From assembly GCA_030549205.1 (NCBI GenBank), contig JAUKTV010000004.1:744001-808000 (forward strand): a DNA stretch of 64,000 bases. Reading direction: 5' to 3'. Under the pieces are notes generated by a model. The model saw only the letters and a list, made by a program, of their open reading frames with translations. It made no database searches and was not told the origin of the DNA. Shown here piece by piece: positions 42,316 through 52,623 of this stretch. The stretch comes from Apiosordaria backusii. Taxonomy: Eukaryota > Ascomycota > Sordariomycetes > Sordariales > Lasiosphaeriaceae. Within the stretch, counting starts at the first letter, position 1, and the number at the start of each line of letters is the position of its first letter. Made by a program: the position numbers and the translations under genes.

Positions 42316-44746
42316 TCAGATCCGGAAGCACTTCCACTCACCCTGAACCTTATCAATGCTAATAACCAAGCTCTTCAGCTTCTTCGACAGGGGCATGTTA
42401 TTCAGCTCCTCCTCCTCCCCATCTTCATCATCATCGCTCTCCTCATCACTATCGCTGTCCTCCTCGCTGTCGCTCCCACTCTCCTCCTCATCACTGTCCT
42501 CATTCTCATCGCTGTCCTCATCACTGTCCTCCTCATTACCATCATCCCTGCGCTTCCTCAGCTTCCTCCTCAGCTCAACAACATCCCTCCTGCTCGGATC
42601 GAGATTATCATACCCATCCATCTCAAACCTCTTCTCCAACCTCTTCTTCTCCTCCAGCCTCTTCACCTCCGCCTGCTCCGCCGTGTTCCACAGCCCATCC
42701 ACCACCCCTCTCTTAACCACATACTCAGGCATCTCGCAAGCGTCCTCAATCAACTTCCTCAACCTCTGCAAATTCCTCTCCGCCGCCTTACCCCTCTCCA
42801 CCCTCGCCGCCCTCACAATCGCATCATTCTCCCACAACTCCCCCACCGGACCCTCTTTTCTCAACTTCTCCATATGCCTCGCCAACCACCTCAAATCCAG
42901 CGTCATCTCCAAATGCCACCTCCTCGGCTTCGCCACCGGGTTCCCCTGCCCATCCACTTGCTCCTCCTCCCCTTCACTATCCTCCTGTCCCTGCTCCTCT
43001 TCTTCTTCTTCCACTCTCCCATCCCCCTCCCCACCCCGCCGGCCATCAAGATGAGAATTCACATGCACGCTCACCCTCAAAAAATCAACATTGATCCTCT
43101 GCAGCGCCTTCAACGTCGCGCTCCCCCTGCTGAAAAGCCCAACCACGGATAAATACCTCGGCTCCCTCACCGTAACAGCAGTGTTGTTGTTGACCTGTTG
43201 TTGCTGCTGCCCACCACCGTGTTGATGTTGCTGTTGTCCCCCATTCCCATTCCCATTCCCCCCATCCCCACCCATTCCCACGACCACACTCCTAGCAACC
43301 TGCTCATAAATCGGACTAACAATCACCGTCAACGTCCTCAAATGAAACGGAATCGACCCCATTCCCCCCCCACAAACCAACCTCTCCAAAGCAGCAGTCA
43401 TCAAACCCAAATACTCCCCCCCCGTCCGATTCCTCTCCATCTCAATACTCAAATGCTTTATGAAACCCCCATACTTCCCCAAATCAATCCTGTTATTATT
43501 CCCACTCCCACCACCACCACCACCACCACTGCTACCCCCGCCCCCGCCGCAGCAGTATATCCCCTCCCCCTCCCCCGATACGTCCTACTCCCCCCACCAC
43601 CACCACTCCCACGCGTGGGCCCCACACAGTTCGGATCCCGTAACAAATACCAAAAAGTATTCTCCCCATAGAGAATCACTTTTGCTTCCTCAAAGCTCTG
43701 CTTGCACACGCGGAGGATTCTCGGGTCGAGGATGAACTCTGGGTTGGGTTCCTCCCCCATGGCTGGGACTCTACCTCTACGACGGGTGACATTGCGGGTA
43801 GGAGGAGCGCCGCGAGTGCGGGTGCGCCGGGTGCTAGTCCTTATGACTTCTTGCCAGAGGTCCTTGACGGGGATGGGTTTTGGGGAGACGAGGAGTAGCC
43901 GGTAGATCTTGTTGCGGATTTCGAGGGGGAGGAGGGAGTGGAAATAATCCTTTGGCACAACCGGGTCGGCAGGCTCGGCGATGGGTTCGGAGTCAATTTG
44001 CATCTCTACCTCCACCGGGGCGGGGTTAGGGGCAGGGCGGGGAGGGGCAGCAGGGCGAGGTGGAAGGGAGTAGGGAACTCGCCGAGGAGGGCGTGGATTT
44101 CCCGGCGGAGGGTGGGGGGGGTTTCATCGGGGATGTTCTTGTCCATGTACCGGGTGTTGTTGGTGAGACGCTGTCGCTTGGGGGGGCGAAGGGGGCTGTC
44201 GTCGAGGGTTAGGTCGATGATTTCGCTAGGCTGGTGACGATGATGATGATTTCGGCGGTGAGGGGTTCTGATGCTGCTGCTTCTCATAGTACCATGACGA
44301 CTCACTGAGACACTAGAGGGGAGGGGGCGGCGGACGACGATGGTGCTGTCATCACCGTTGTTGTGAAGGGGGGTGTGGCTTATCTTCCGCTTTATGCCTG
44401 TGCCGCTCGTCTGGATGGAACGAAGAGACGAGGGGGTTCTGCTGGGGTTTGGGCTGTTGTTGCTCTGGCCATGAGCGTTATCATCATCATTGCCGTCGTC
44501 TTCGTCGTCGCTAATAACAATGACAGGGGACTGATGCCGGGTAATACTGTTCAAGTTGGGATCACCCCCCATGGTATCGACGTTGTCATTGTCAGCGGTT
44601 CGCTGCTGCTGCTCGAAGATCCAGCGAGCGAAGTGGATGCTGCGAGTATCCGGGGTTGTGGCGCGATGGGTATTCCTTGAGCTGGAAGCTTCACCACTTC
44701 CGCCCGTGATCCGGGGCCGGTGGGTGGTTACGAAGCTGGGGGACAT
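42316..44746 (-). CDS. Orphan with tandem SUMO-interacting-like motifs, F-box/2EXR-like region and acidic tail (two apparent frameshifts)
   Basis: Three consecutive minus ORFs (44006-44746, 43458-44015, 42316-43482) overlap slightly and each step needs one extra base, so I read them as one gene. The N-terminal 246 residues are disordered and carry VIVISDDEDD and IIDLTLDD, both good matches to hydrophobic-acidic SUMO-interacting motifs, plus a basic PPKRQR. The middle part has FHSLLPLEIRNKIYRLLLV and ILRVCKQSFEEAKVILYGENTF, the pattern of fungal 2EXR/F-box-like proteins, then KYGGFIKHLSIEMERN. The C-terminus is very acidic (Asp/Glu/Ser runs) and ends near a GTGAGT donor-like site at about 42340, so a further exon is possible. 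Frame breaks lie at about 44030-44046 and 43531-43550. Function is unknown; ubiquitin or SUMO signalling is only an inference. Confidence 0.65.
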
Positions 44747-46971
44747 CTTGTGTTGTCTTTGTGCTTGGGATATGTCCTTGATGGAGAGGTGGATATGATG
44801 TTGTGTGTATATCAGAGAGGTAAGAGTGAGATGGTGTCGATATGAGGCCGTCAGATGGTCTCAATCATCCTCTCGTGTTCTGTTGATGGATCGGGTTTCT
44901 ATCTGTCTGGACGGAGAGGAGTGCTGTGGGAAAAGATATTGAGTAGGATCCCAAGAGCATAAGAAGTGAATCTCTTGTGTGTTGTTAAGTGGGACTTCAG
45001 AGTTTTCTCTTGCTGGTGATGACGGTCTTGAAATCTTCGGCGGGAGTAGGCTGATTAGGTACTCCGGCGACGGCGAGGTACGACGGAAGATATTGAATTG
45101 GAGCGAGAGAAAAAACTCTGCTTGCTGGGGTGATATCAGAAGAGGAGGAAGGAAGCAAGGTGGTTGTGGGAGATGAAGGTGCAAATCTCCAACCCGCTCC
45201 TTGATGCCTCGCTGGGATGAGGTTGGTGATGTGATGCAGCTGAAGCTTTTGATATGCTGCAGCTGATGGAGCTTTGTGAGGCCTGACCCGTCTACCAGGT
45301 AAAGGAAGCTGCTCTGGAAAAGGAATATTTGACGGCAGAAAAAAGGGGTTCCCTACCTGGGATAGAAGAAGTTAAGTGGTTGATGGTGAGTGAGGCTTAT
45401 GTTGTGTAAAGGGGGGATTTTGCTAGTAATATGTGATATATGGGTGTAGATCGGTCGAAGATGATGATAGATATCTTCAAGATTAGGTAGAAGGAGAATA
45501 GGTGGTAGCTAGGTGATGATATGTGCTGACTATGTCGTAGGTTGTCAAGTACCTATGGGAAAATATCCCAAGGCCAGAGCACAAGAAAGCACTTTGAGTA
45601 AGTTATGATGTGTGAAAGATGGTTTGTTGGATGGTTAAGAATGGCAATGGGAAAGGTTCCCCAAGGCCGGAGAAAACGGAAGCAGATGAAGATAAATGCG
45701 TGACAGTTGAGTTGTTGAGTGATCAAGGACGCAGAGCGAGGTCCCTTGAGATATGGGAAATGAACTTTGATATGTGGTGAGAAAAGTCGGAGCTAGAGGT
45801 GGGAAGGTGCGGCCATGAGACTTCTCTGCACCAAGGCAAGAGAAAGCACCCTGGTGTGATCGATGTGTGTGGAAGCTGATTCGTTGGGTCCAGTCAAGAG
45901 TGAAAATCAGATGTTCTTCCGAGCACAGGAAATCGAAGGTAAAGAAAGATGATGTATGGGGCTGACGTGTTGTTCAAAGACAACGATTGACGTCCTTTGG
46001 GATATGGGAAGTCAAATGAGATAAGGGGTAGAAAAGCTCAGTTAGAAGTGGTAAAAGGCGATCATGAAACCTCCTGTAATAGGGGTGAAAATAAACAAGA
46101 GGTGATAGGTAGAAATTTGGGCTCTGTGCCGGCAAGATGTCCAAGTCAGGGTCAGGCCTGGAACGGTGTAAGTGGCATCAAGTCCTCCGCAAAAGTACGT
46201 TGAGGTTTAGTGTGCCAGACTCCATACGACGTTGAGAGAGTAAAACCATCCCAGCTTGAACCTTGATATCACGAGCCTCAACTACAATGATCACTCTTGC
46301 CAGGTCGACGGCAGGGCCGACGGAGATATGGCTGCCAGGAAGGAGCAACACTCTCAACAATCACCCGCCGGCGTCATATCAAATCTAGTTTTTCCAGACA
46401 AAGAAAGCAATGAGATCATCCGGAGTGCGAATTTTCACCAGCTCCGCTAGAGGGTGCTTACAGGCTCACTTCACTAAGAGTTCACACCAAGTGGCCCGCT
46501 TCAACATGCCTCTGCTCCGGGGCAGCCCAACGGTGGCCCGGCGGCGGCATTCACCGCGGAGGGCACCGTTCCCATGTTTGATCTCTGCATATTTGGCAAA
46601 AGATCACGGATCTTTGAGAGCCCAATAGATATTTCAGGTACGTCGATATTGCCATCTTTGTTGACAGCCCGACCCCTTTTCACTCTTTATATCACGAAGC
46701 AAACCATATATTTCTGGACCTCCTGAGAATATATCACCCCCCAAATCCCTTGATCGACACAGTCTGGATTCACTGCCTTGGCAGACTAGAAAACATACTT
46801 TCCTCTTCAAAAATCATATCCCTTATCCTGTCTACTCAGGGGCTTAGGGGTACTTCCAACAATATTTGCACTAACAAAGTCGTTGCCAGGGCAAACATCT
46901 CGAAACGCCCACACACAACCCACTCACATCAAAAAAAACCTCCAAGCACAATCCAGTCCAAAAATCTTACC
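44747..46971. other. Non-coding 2.2 kb stretch with decayed tandem duplication
   Basis: No coding region or RNA gene is recognised. It contains two diverged copies of a ~250-base unit (45568-46075) and lies upstream of both flanking genes, so it holds two divergent promoters. Confidence 0.55.
45568..46075. repeat. Diverged tandem duplication, unit about 250 bases
   Basis: Copy A (45568-45830) and copy B (45832-46075) align along their whole length by eye: CCAAGGC...AGAAAGCAC, GATGTGTG..GAAG, GTTGTT, GA(G/C)GTCC(C/T)TTGAGATATGGGAA-like and CATGA(G/A)AC occur in the same order. The copies differ by many substitutions and small gaps. Confidence 0.7.
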
Positions 46972-47358
46972 ATGGTCCGACCAACCCCAATGAACCTTTC
47001 CCGCTGCGTCGCCCAGACCTTCACCAAGCACCAACACGAAGGCGTAGCAAACCTTGGCGCCCCGTGTCAAGCACTCAGGGGCATAAACCCCTGCAAGGAA
47101 CCCCGCCAAGCCTACCTCGACACTTTACGCGTCATCCCAGTCTTCCCACGCGCCGTCCAAAAATTCAGTCAAGCCACGGCCGCTTCGGCCCTCAACACCA
47201 AAGTGGTTAAAAACCTCGCGATGAAATGCGCTCAACGAGCCTGGTCCATGCAGAGCTTTGCGCCGCGGTGCAAATTCACCGGCGAACCTACCACAGACTC
47301 CCGACTCCCAGGCAGCCGTATTTTGTACTTTTTAGCGAACCCCTGCCAAGAAGAATAA
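46972..47358 (+). CDS. Small hypothetical protein, 128 residues
   Basis: The ATG at 46972 has an ACCATGG context and opens a 128-residue ORF that closes at 47358. It is basic, has six Cys residues and no signal peptide or membrane segment. The first ~40 residues (MVRPTPMNLSRCVAQTFTKH) could form a mitochondrial presequence. Codons strongly prefer C in third position, like genes nearby, which supports coding. I recognise no family. It lies 240 bases upstream of the GT8 gene on the same strand. Confidence 0.5.
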   Translation: MVRPTPMNLSRCVAQTFTKHQHEGVANLGAPCQALRGINPCKEPRQAYLDTLRVIPVFPRAVQKFSQATAASALNTKVVKNLAMKCAQRAWSMQSFAPRCKFTGEPTTDSRLPGSRILYFLANPCQEE

Positions 47359-47599
47359 ATGCAGTGTACAGACTAGAATTATGGATATCCCGCGGTTAGG
47401 AGAGATACGAAGAATAAAAAAAAAATTGGGCAGGGGTGCGTATGTACGGGTCAGGCTAGTTAAAATGAGGGTTGTATGCAACTTGGCTTTCTCATACATA
47501 AAGATGGGAGGATATCATCTGCTGGTGTGGGATGTGCACTGTGGTTCTGTTCCTGGGTGGTTATGCTTCATCATTTTTTAAGTACCACTCATCACAGTG

Positions 47600-48785
47600 A
47601 TGTTCATCTCCTCCCGCAGAGCCATCGCCCTCACGGCCGCGCTCGGGTTTGTAATTGGGCTTTCTTTCCTCACAGTCAAATATGACGGTCACATTGCGCT
47701 CGAGTCGGCGGTGAGGTCGTTGACGGGCCAGCAGGAGAAGAAGACGACGACGGGGTTTCCAGCTGCGCAAGTGGCGTATAACTGGACACAGGTGCAAGCC
47801 GAGGGGAGGTTTGCGTACGTGCAGTACACGACTGATTTGAGTTACCTTTGCAATGCTGTGAGTTATTCCCGAGAAGAAGGTCCGGGTGGGTTACTGACTG
47901 GGGAGGTAGATGATCAACTTTTCAAGGCTGAAGGAGTTTGGCGCGAGGCATCAGATGGCGTTGATATACCCGGACACCTGGGACGACGAGGGGAAATCAT
48001 CAGCTTCCGCCCGCAGGAACAGAATCATCAACACTATTCGAAGTGATTACCCTCACATCAACCTCCACCCTTCCCCGGTGCTTCGTCTCCCGAATCATGA
48101 TCCGACCTGGGGTGACTCCATCACCAAGTTCCACGCCTTCTCCCTCGTCAACTACACCCGGATGTTGGCGTTTGACTCGGACACGTTGGTGCTCAACAAC
48201 ATGGATCATTACTTCCAGGCTCCCCGCGCCAGCCTTGCTGTTCCGAGGGCGTACTGGCTGGGTGACCTGCGGAACACGACGGTGTCTATCAACGAGCAGA
48301 TTCTCGGATCGCACGTCATGTTACTGGAGCCAAACACGAGGCGATACGAGAGGATAGTGAAGGAGGCGATGGCGTCGGGGGAGTTTGACATGGAGGTTGT
48401 GAACAGGTTGTTTAAAGGCTCGGCTATGATCTTGCCGCATCGGGGGCTGGCGTTGTTGACGGGGGAGTTTAGGTCCAAGGACCATTCGAGGTATCTTGTG
48501 GGTGATGGGGAGGATGGGGAGGAGTGGGACGCGATTGGGGAGGTGAAAAGAAGCTTTTTGGTGCACTTTAGCGATTGGCCGCTGCCGAAGCCTTGGATGA
48601 GGCATAGTGACCAGCAGTGGAGGGATGCGCTGCCGAGCTGTGAGGAGGGGGAGAGGAAGAGGAGGAGGAGGAGGACAGCGGGGAGGAGGGACGAGGGGGA
48701 TTGTCCTGACAGGGTGGTTTGGAGGGGGTTCTATGAGGAGTATGAACGGGAGAGGGAGGCCAAATGTGGGTTCATTAATGAGTGA
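47600..48785 (+). CDS. GT8-family glycosyltransferase, type II membrane protein (GNT1-like)
   Basis: Two exons (47600-47857, 47910-48785) give 377 residues; the 52-base intron joins LSYLCNA to MINFSRLKEFG. The start at 47600 gives a short basic head followed by a membrane anchor (ALTAALGFVIGLSFLTV), so the catalytic domain faces the Golgi or ER lumen. The GT8 domain shows ALIYPDTWD, KFHAFSLVNYTRMLAFDSDTLVLNNMD with the DxD metal site, SHVMLLEPN and VHFSDWPLPKPW. Fungal relatives include N-acetylglucosaminyltransferase GNT1. A Lys/Arg-rich insert (EGERKRRRRRTAGRRDEG) interrupts the C-terminus before CGFINE. The sugar donor is not known. Confidence 0.88.
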
Positions 48786-49701
48786 GGGATGGGAAAGTCG
48801 AGATTCGGAATTGATATCTGGACTTGGTGTTGTCAACAGGCCAGATGTTCGACTATCGCAACAATTCGATCGAAACTGAGGTGATCGAAGCGAGGGTTCG
48901 CAATTGTGTCCTTGTTGAAGCTCATCGCTGTCATACCCCTTTCGAAAGATTGTTGAGGACACGACATCTGATGCAAGGGCCAGCAGCATACTGCAGCAAG
49001 GCGCGAATTACATCGTGATTGCAACATCTCCATAACCAACCAATTCAACACCTGCCTCTCTGGCCGGCGATAAGAGGTTGGGGTTGGAGAATTTGGAGCT
49101 AAAATTGGAGTAAAACTCCGTCTCTCGGCAGCATGCCGCTTATTGCCGGCGATCCACTCTGGCCCGTGTCGACACCGCCGGATGAGATGGATCAAACAAA
49201 CGGTTGATGCCACCGGTCCAAAAAATTGATCACGCCCTTGGGACTGCCGAGGAGACCGGGGACCTTCCCGAAAAGGCGGAGGGTCTGTGTACGCCAGGTG
49301 TAGCATCCAACCTGTCACGGGATGTCACCCTGCCGGAATTCATAATGTAATAGCGGACAGCTTCTAGATCACAAGATCAGAATTCTAGACGTTTTCGAGA
49401 AAACAGTTGGGTAATTGACTGTTTCACCGTCAACAAACCCTGCGGAAAGAAGACGGAATAAGGACAAGGAAATGAAACACTGGCAATTGAAGGCTTAGCG
49501 GAAGCTATCTCTCTCTCTATACTGCGTACAGGTGCTGTGGACAGTGAAAGGAAAAAAAAAGTATAAAGATCAATTGCCCAGGGCCGGATCCAGGGGAAGT
49601 TTCCTTTCATGATAACAGCGATCCCATTACTACTTGACTCGGGATATCTGCACCGGTTGAACCTTGTCTTATCAGTCCACCCACCAACAACATCATTCAA
49701 G
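48786..49701. other. Intergenic: promoter of the serine dehydratase gene
   Basis: No conserved coding sequence or RNA gene is seen. The minus ORF at 48833-49318 has no recognisable domain. The last ~100 bases before 49702 are A/C-rich as in a 5' UTR. Confidence 0.5.
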
Positions 49702-50972
49702 ATGGATTTCCCACGCCCCCTGTCACATCATGCCCCATTCCCCTATCCCACAAACACCACCACCAAGACCAATCCCATCACAACAATGGGCTCAATTCTC
49801 ACCCCTGCTCCCTCCCCTCCCCCGTCGACCAAGGGGACGACAACAACAACAACAATAACAACAACAACAGCAACAGACACCCTCAAACCATGGATCGAAA
49901 CACCATTGATCTACTCTGCCCACATGTCCCGCAATGCCGGCTGCAACATCTACCTCAAGCTTGAGAATGTCCAGCCCTCCGGCTCATTCAAGTCTAGGTT
50001 TGTGGCCCATCCTCTATCTTTTTTCTCTTGTACATGCCACTAACACCATATTGCAGAGGAATCGGCAACATGATGCTCGAAGCCGTCCTCTCCACCCAAA
50101 ACTCCAACGACAACAACACAACCCATTTCCTCTGCTCCTCCGGCGGCAACGCCGGCCTAGCCTGCGCAACAACCTCCCTCTCCCTCCCCAACAGCCGCGC
50201 CACCATCGTCGTCCCCTTATCCACCTCGCCCTTCATGGTCCAAAAGCTCAAGGACGTCGGCGCAACCGTCGTGCAGACCGGGTCATCCTGGATCGAAGCC
50301 GACACCTACCTCAGAGATGAACTCCTCTCCAAGAACGAACCTGGCGTGAAAAATGTCTACGTTCCGCCGTTTGATCACCCTGCCATTTGGAGGGGTGCGT
50401 CCAGTCTGGTGGATGAGATGGTCAGGCAAATGCCAGAGGACCAGGGGGTGGATGCGGTGGTTTGTAATGTTGGTGGTGGAGGGTTGGTGAATGGGGTTTG
50501 CGAGGGGGTTTACAGGCTTTTTACTGCCGCTGGGGAGAAGGGGCCGAAGGTGGTGGCGCTAGAGACGGAGGGCGCGGATTCGCTTTGGCAGAGTGTACAA
50601 GCGGGGAAGTTGGTGACGTTGGAGGGGATTACGAGTTTGGCTACGAGTTTGGGGGCTAGGAGGGTCTCGGAGAGGACTTGGGAGTGGTTTGAGCAGATGA
50701 AGGGGGATTTTGTGGCGGGGGTGGTGAGTGATAAGCAGGCTGCCGAGGCTTGTTGCAGGTTTTTGGATGAGGGGAGGGTGATGGTTGAACTGAGCTGCGG
50801 GGCTACACTGGCGGGAGTTTATAAAGACGAGGGAAGGTGGTTGAGGGAGCAGGTTGGAAAGGGGATGACAGATGAGGAGTGGAAGGGGAAGAATGTGGTG
50901 GTTATTGTTTGTGGGGGGAGTAATGTTAGCTGGGAGATTCTGAAGGGGTATAAGAAGATGTTTGGTTTCTGA
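49702..50972 (+). CDS. L-serine/threonine dehydratase (PLP-dependent, CHA1-like)
   Basis: The enzyme deaminates L-serine to pyruvate (and threonine to 2-oxobutanoate) with pyridoxal phosphate. Exons 49702-49997 and 50057-50972 give 403 residues; the 59-base intron joins FKSR to GIGNMM. The catalytic Lys is in PSGSFKSRG. The phosphate-binding loop is VGGGGL, with SSGGNAG as the asparagine-loop motif and VCGGSN near the C-terminus. Two starts are possible: ATG at 49702 (MDFPRP) or 49786 (MGSILTPAP). Only the second part, from TLKPWIETPLIYSAHMS, matches the family. The leader contains a Thr run from an ACA repeat at 49838-49876. The coding strand changes from C-rich to G-rich near 50400. Confidence 0.92.
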
Positions 50973-51230
50973 TCTAAAAAACGGCATGCTATGGGAAAAA
51001 AGAAGGTTTCATGGATTTATCAAAATAATAAAGCGTTGATTTTCAAGAGTATACTTGTTTTTGAGTTATCCTTCGCTGTTGTAGAAGTGGGTGTTGCCTC
51101 GCACGCAGCCACTCATTCTCACCGTGAGCATGATCCCCACAAAAAATGTTTGTTCAACTCACTCACTCGCTCACATTCCCACACAACAGCACACACCACA
51201 ATCATCAACCCTCAATCTCCAGCCGCAAAA

Positions 51231-52160
51231 ATGAAACTAAACGAACATACCGGTACATCTTTACTCTGATCTCTCATTTTCCACCCCATTCGCGTACTCC
51301 ACTAATCAAATAATCTCACCCAAAAAAAGCCATCTCCACACCCTCCCTGCTCCTCGTGCCCTACGAAGCTCACCACGTCCCAACCTACCACCAATGGATG
51401 GAAGATCCCGTATGTACTTACTCCCCCCGCTCTCCCCAGCTTTTATACCACCTCTCTAACATTTGTTCTCTAGCAAATCCAAGAAGCCACCGCCTCCGAA
51501 CCCCTCACCCTACAAGAAGAATACGAAAACCAGCTCTCCTGGCGCACCTCCACCGACAAGCTCACCTTCATCATCTGCTCCCCTCTCCCTCTCCCTTCTG
51601 AACACCACCCCCCCCTAGCAACCAACCCCGACACCATCAAAACCGTCCCCCAAGATGCAGACACCCCCCCGAAAATGCTCGGCGACATCAACCTCTTCCT
51701 CTACCCCTCCGAAGACTCCTCCTCCTCCTCCTCCCCCGCACCCCCCATCCCAAAGGAAGTCGTCGGAGAAGTCGACATAATGATTGCCTCCCCCGAGCAC
51801 AGGGGTAAAGGTCTCGGGGAAAAGGCCACCAGGGCTTTCATCGGGTACATCTGGGAGAACAAAGAGGAGATTATGAAGGAGTACATCTCTGACAAGATTG
51901 ATGATGGTGTTGATGTTGGGGAGGAAGAGGTGGAGGTGCCAAAGCTGACGATGCTCATGGCCAAGGTGGGGGAGGGGAACGAGCAGAGCTTGAGGCTGTT
52001 TGGGGAGAAGCTTGGGTGGGAGCAAGAAGGGGGGAGGAATTACTTTGGGGAGCTGAAGTTTGTTTTGAGGGATGTGGGGGGGTTTGTGGGGGAGAAGAAG
52101 AAGAAAGGGGAGGAGGAGGGGGGGGTGCAGGTGGTGAGGTATGAGCGTGATGTAGAGTAA
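51231..52160 (+). CDS. NAT9-type GNAT N-acetyltransferase
   Basis: Three exons (51231-51252, 51330-51409, 51474-52160) give 262 residues. The protein starts MKLNEHTAISTPSLLLVPYE and continues HHVPTYHQWMEDPQIQEATA, ASEPLTLQEEYE, SWRTSTDKLTFI and the acetyl-CoA loop ASPEHRGKGLGEKATRAFIGY, then NEQSLRLFGEKLGWEQ, all as in NAT9. Animal NAT9 stabilises microtubules; the fungal role is unknown. The first exon is only 22 bases and its intron ends in AAG, which the conserved N-terminus demands. A Ser-rich insert (EDSSSSSSPAPP) and an acidic linker break the domain. The last ~30 residues are Glu/Lys-rich. Confidence 0.9.
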
Positions 52161-52623
52161 GATGGTTGATAGGGTCGGGAGTTTCTCTGGGTTTTGTTTA
52201 AATTCTAAGAGGCATGTCAAATTGCGCGTAGTTGTCGTCGTTGTTGTCGGCAAAGCAACATTTGCTGGGGGCCGGATTTCACTGTGATGCTTGATACCTT
52301 CAATACCGGGTTGATTGTAAACTTTATGATGTAGTAGTATGGTTTCCCACCACAAAGAGAGTTGGGACTGGAGAGTCTCGGTGTTAAGCCAAGGCGGGTT
52401 TGGTGCCTCGTGTAAGCTGGTCCCGTGTTGACAAATATTCAGGGCCTGGAGTGTACAATACCATAATTAAAGCGGACTTCTTACAACACAGAAAGCAAAG
52501 TATCACCACTCGTCGTTCATTCCTTTCTCTTTGTTTTGGTGAGTATAATTCTAGACCGATTTGGTTTCTCTACTCGATGAATAAACTTTTGCCGCAAAAT
52601 ATCTTACACCCATGTCTACCTAT
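52161..52623. other. Convergent 3' flanks
   Basis: Untranslated sequence between the NAT9-type gene and MSM1. Nothing further is recognised. Confidence 0.5.

Noticed and set aside
42205..43152. Long plus ORF antisense to the acidic tail of the SIM/2EXR gene
   Set aside because: Leu/Pro/Ile low complexity, the mirror of Asp/Glu/Ser codon runs on the coding strand.
48833..49318. 161-residue minus ORF between the GT8 and dehydratase genes
   Set aside because: No domain and no similarity recognised; codon use unlike neighbouring genes.
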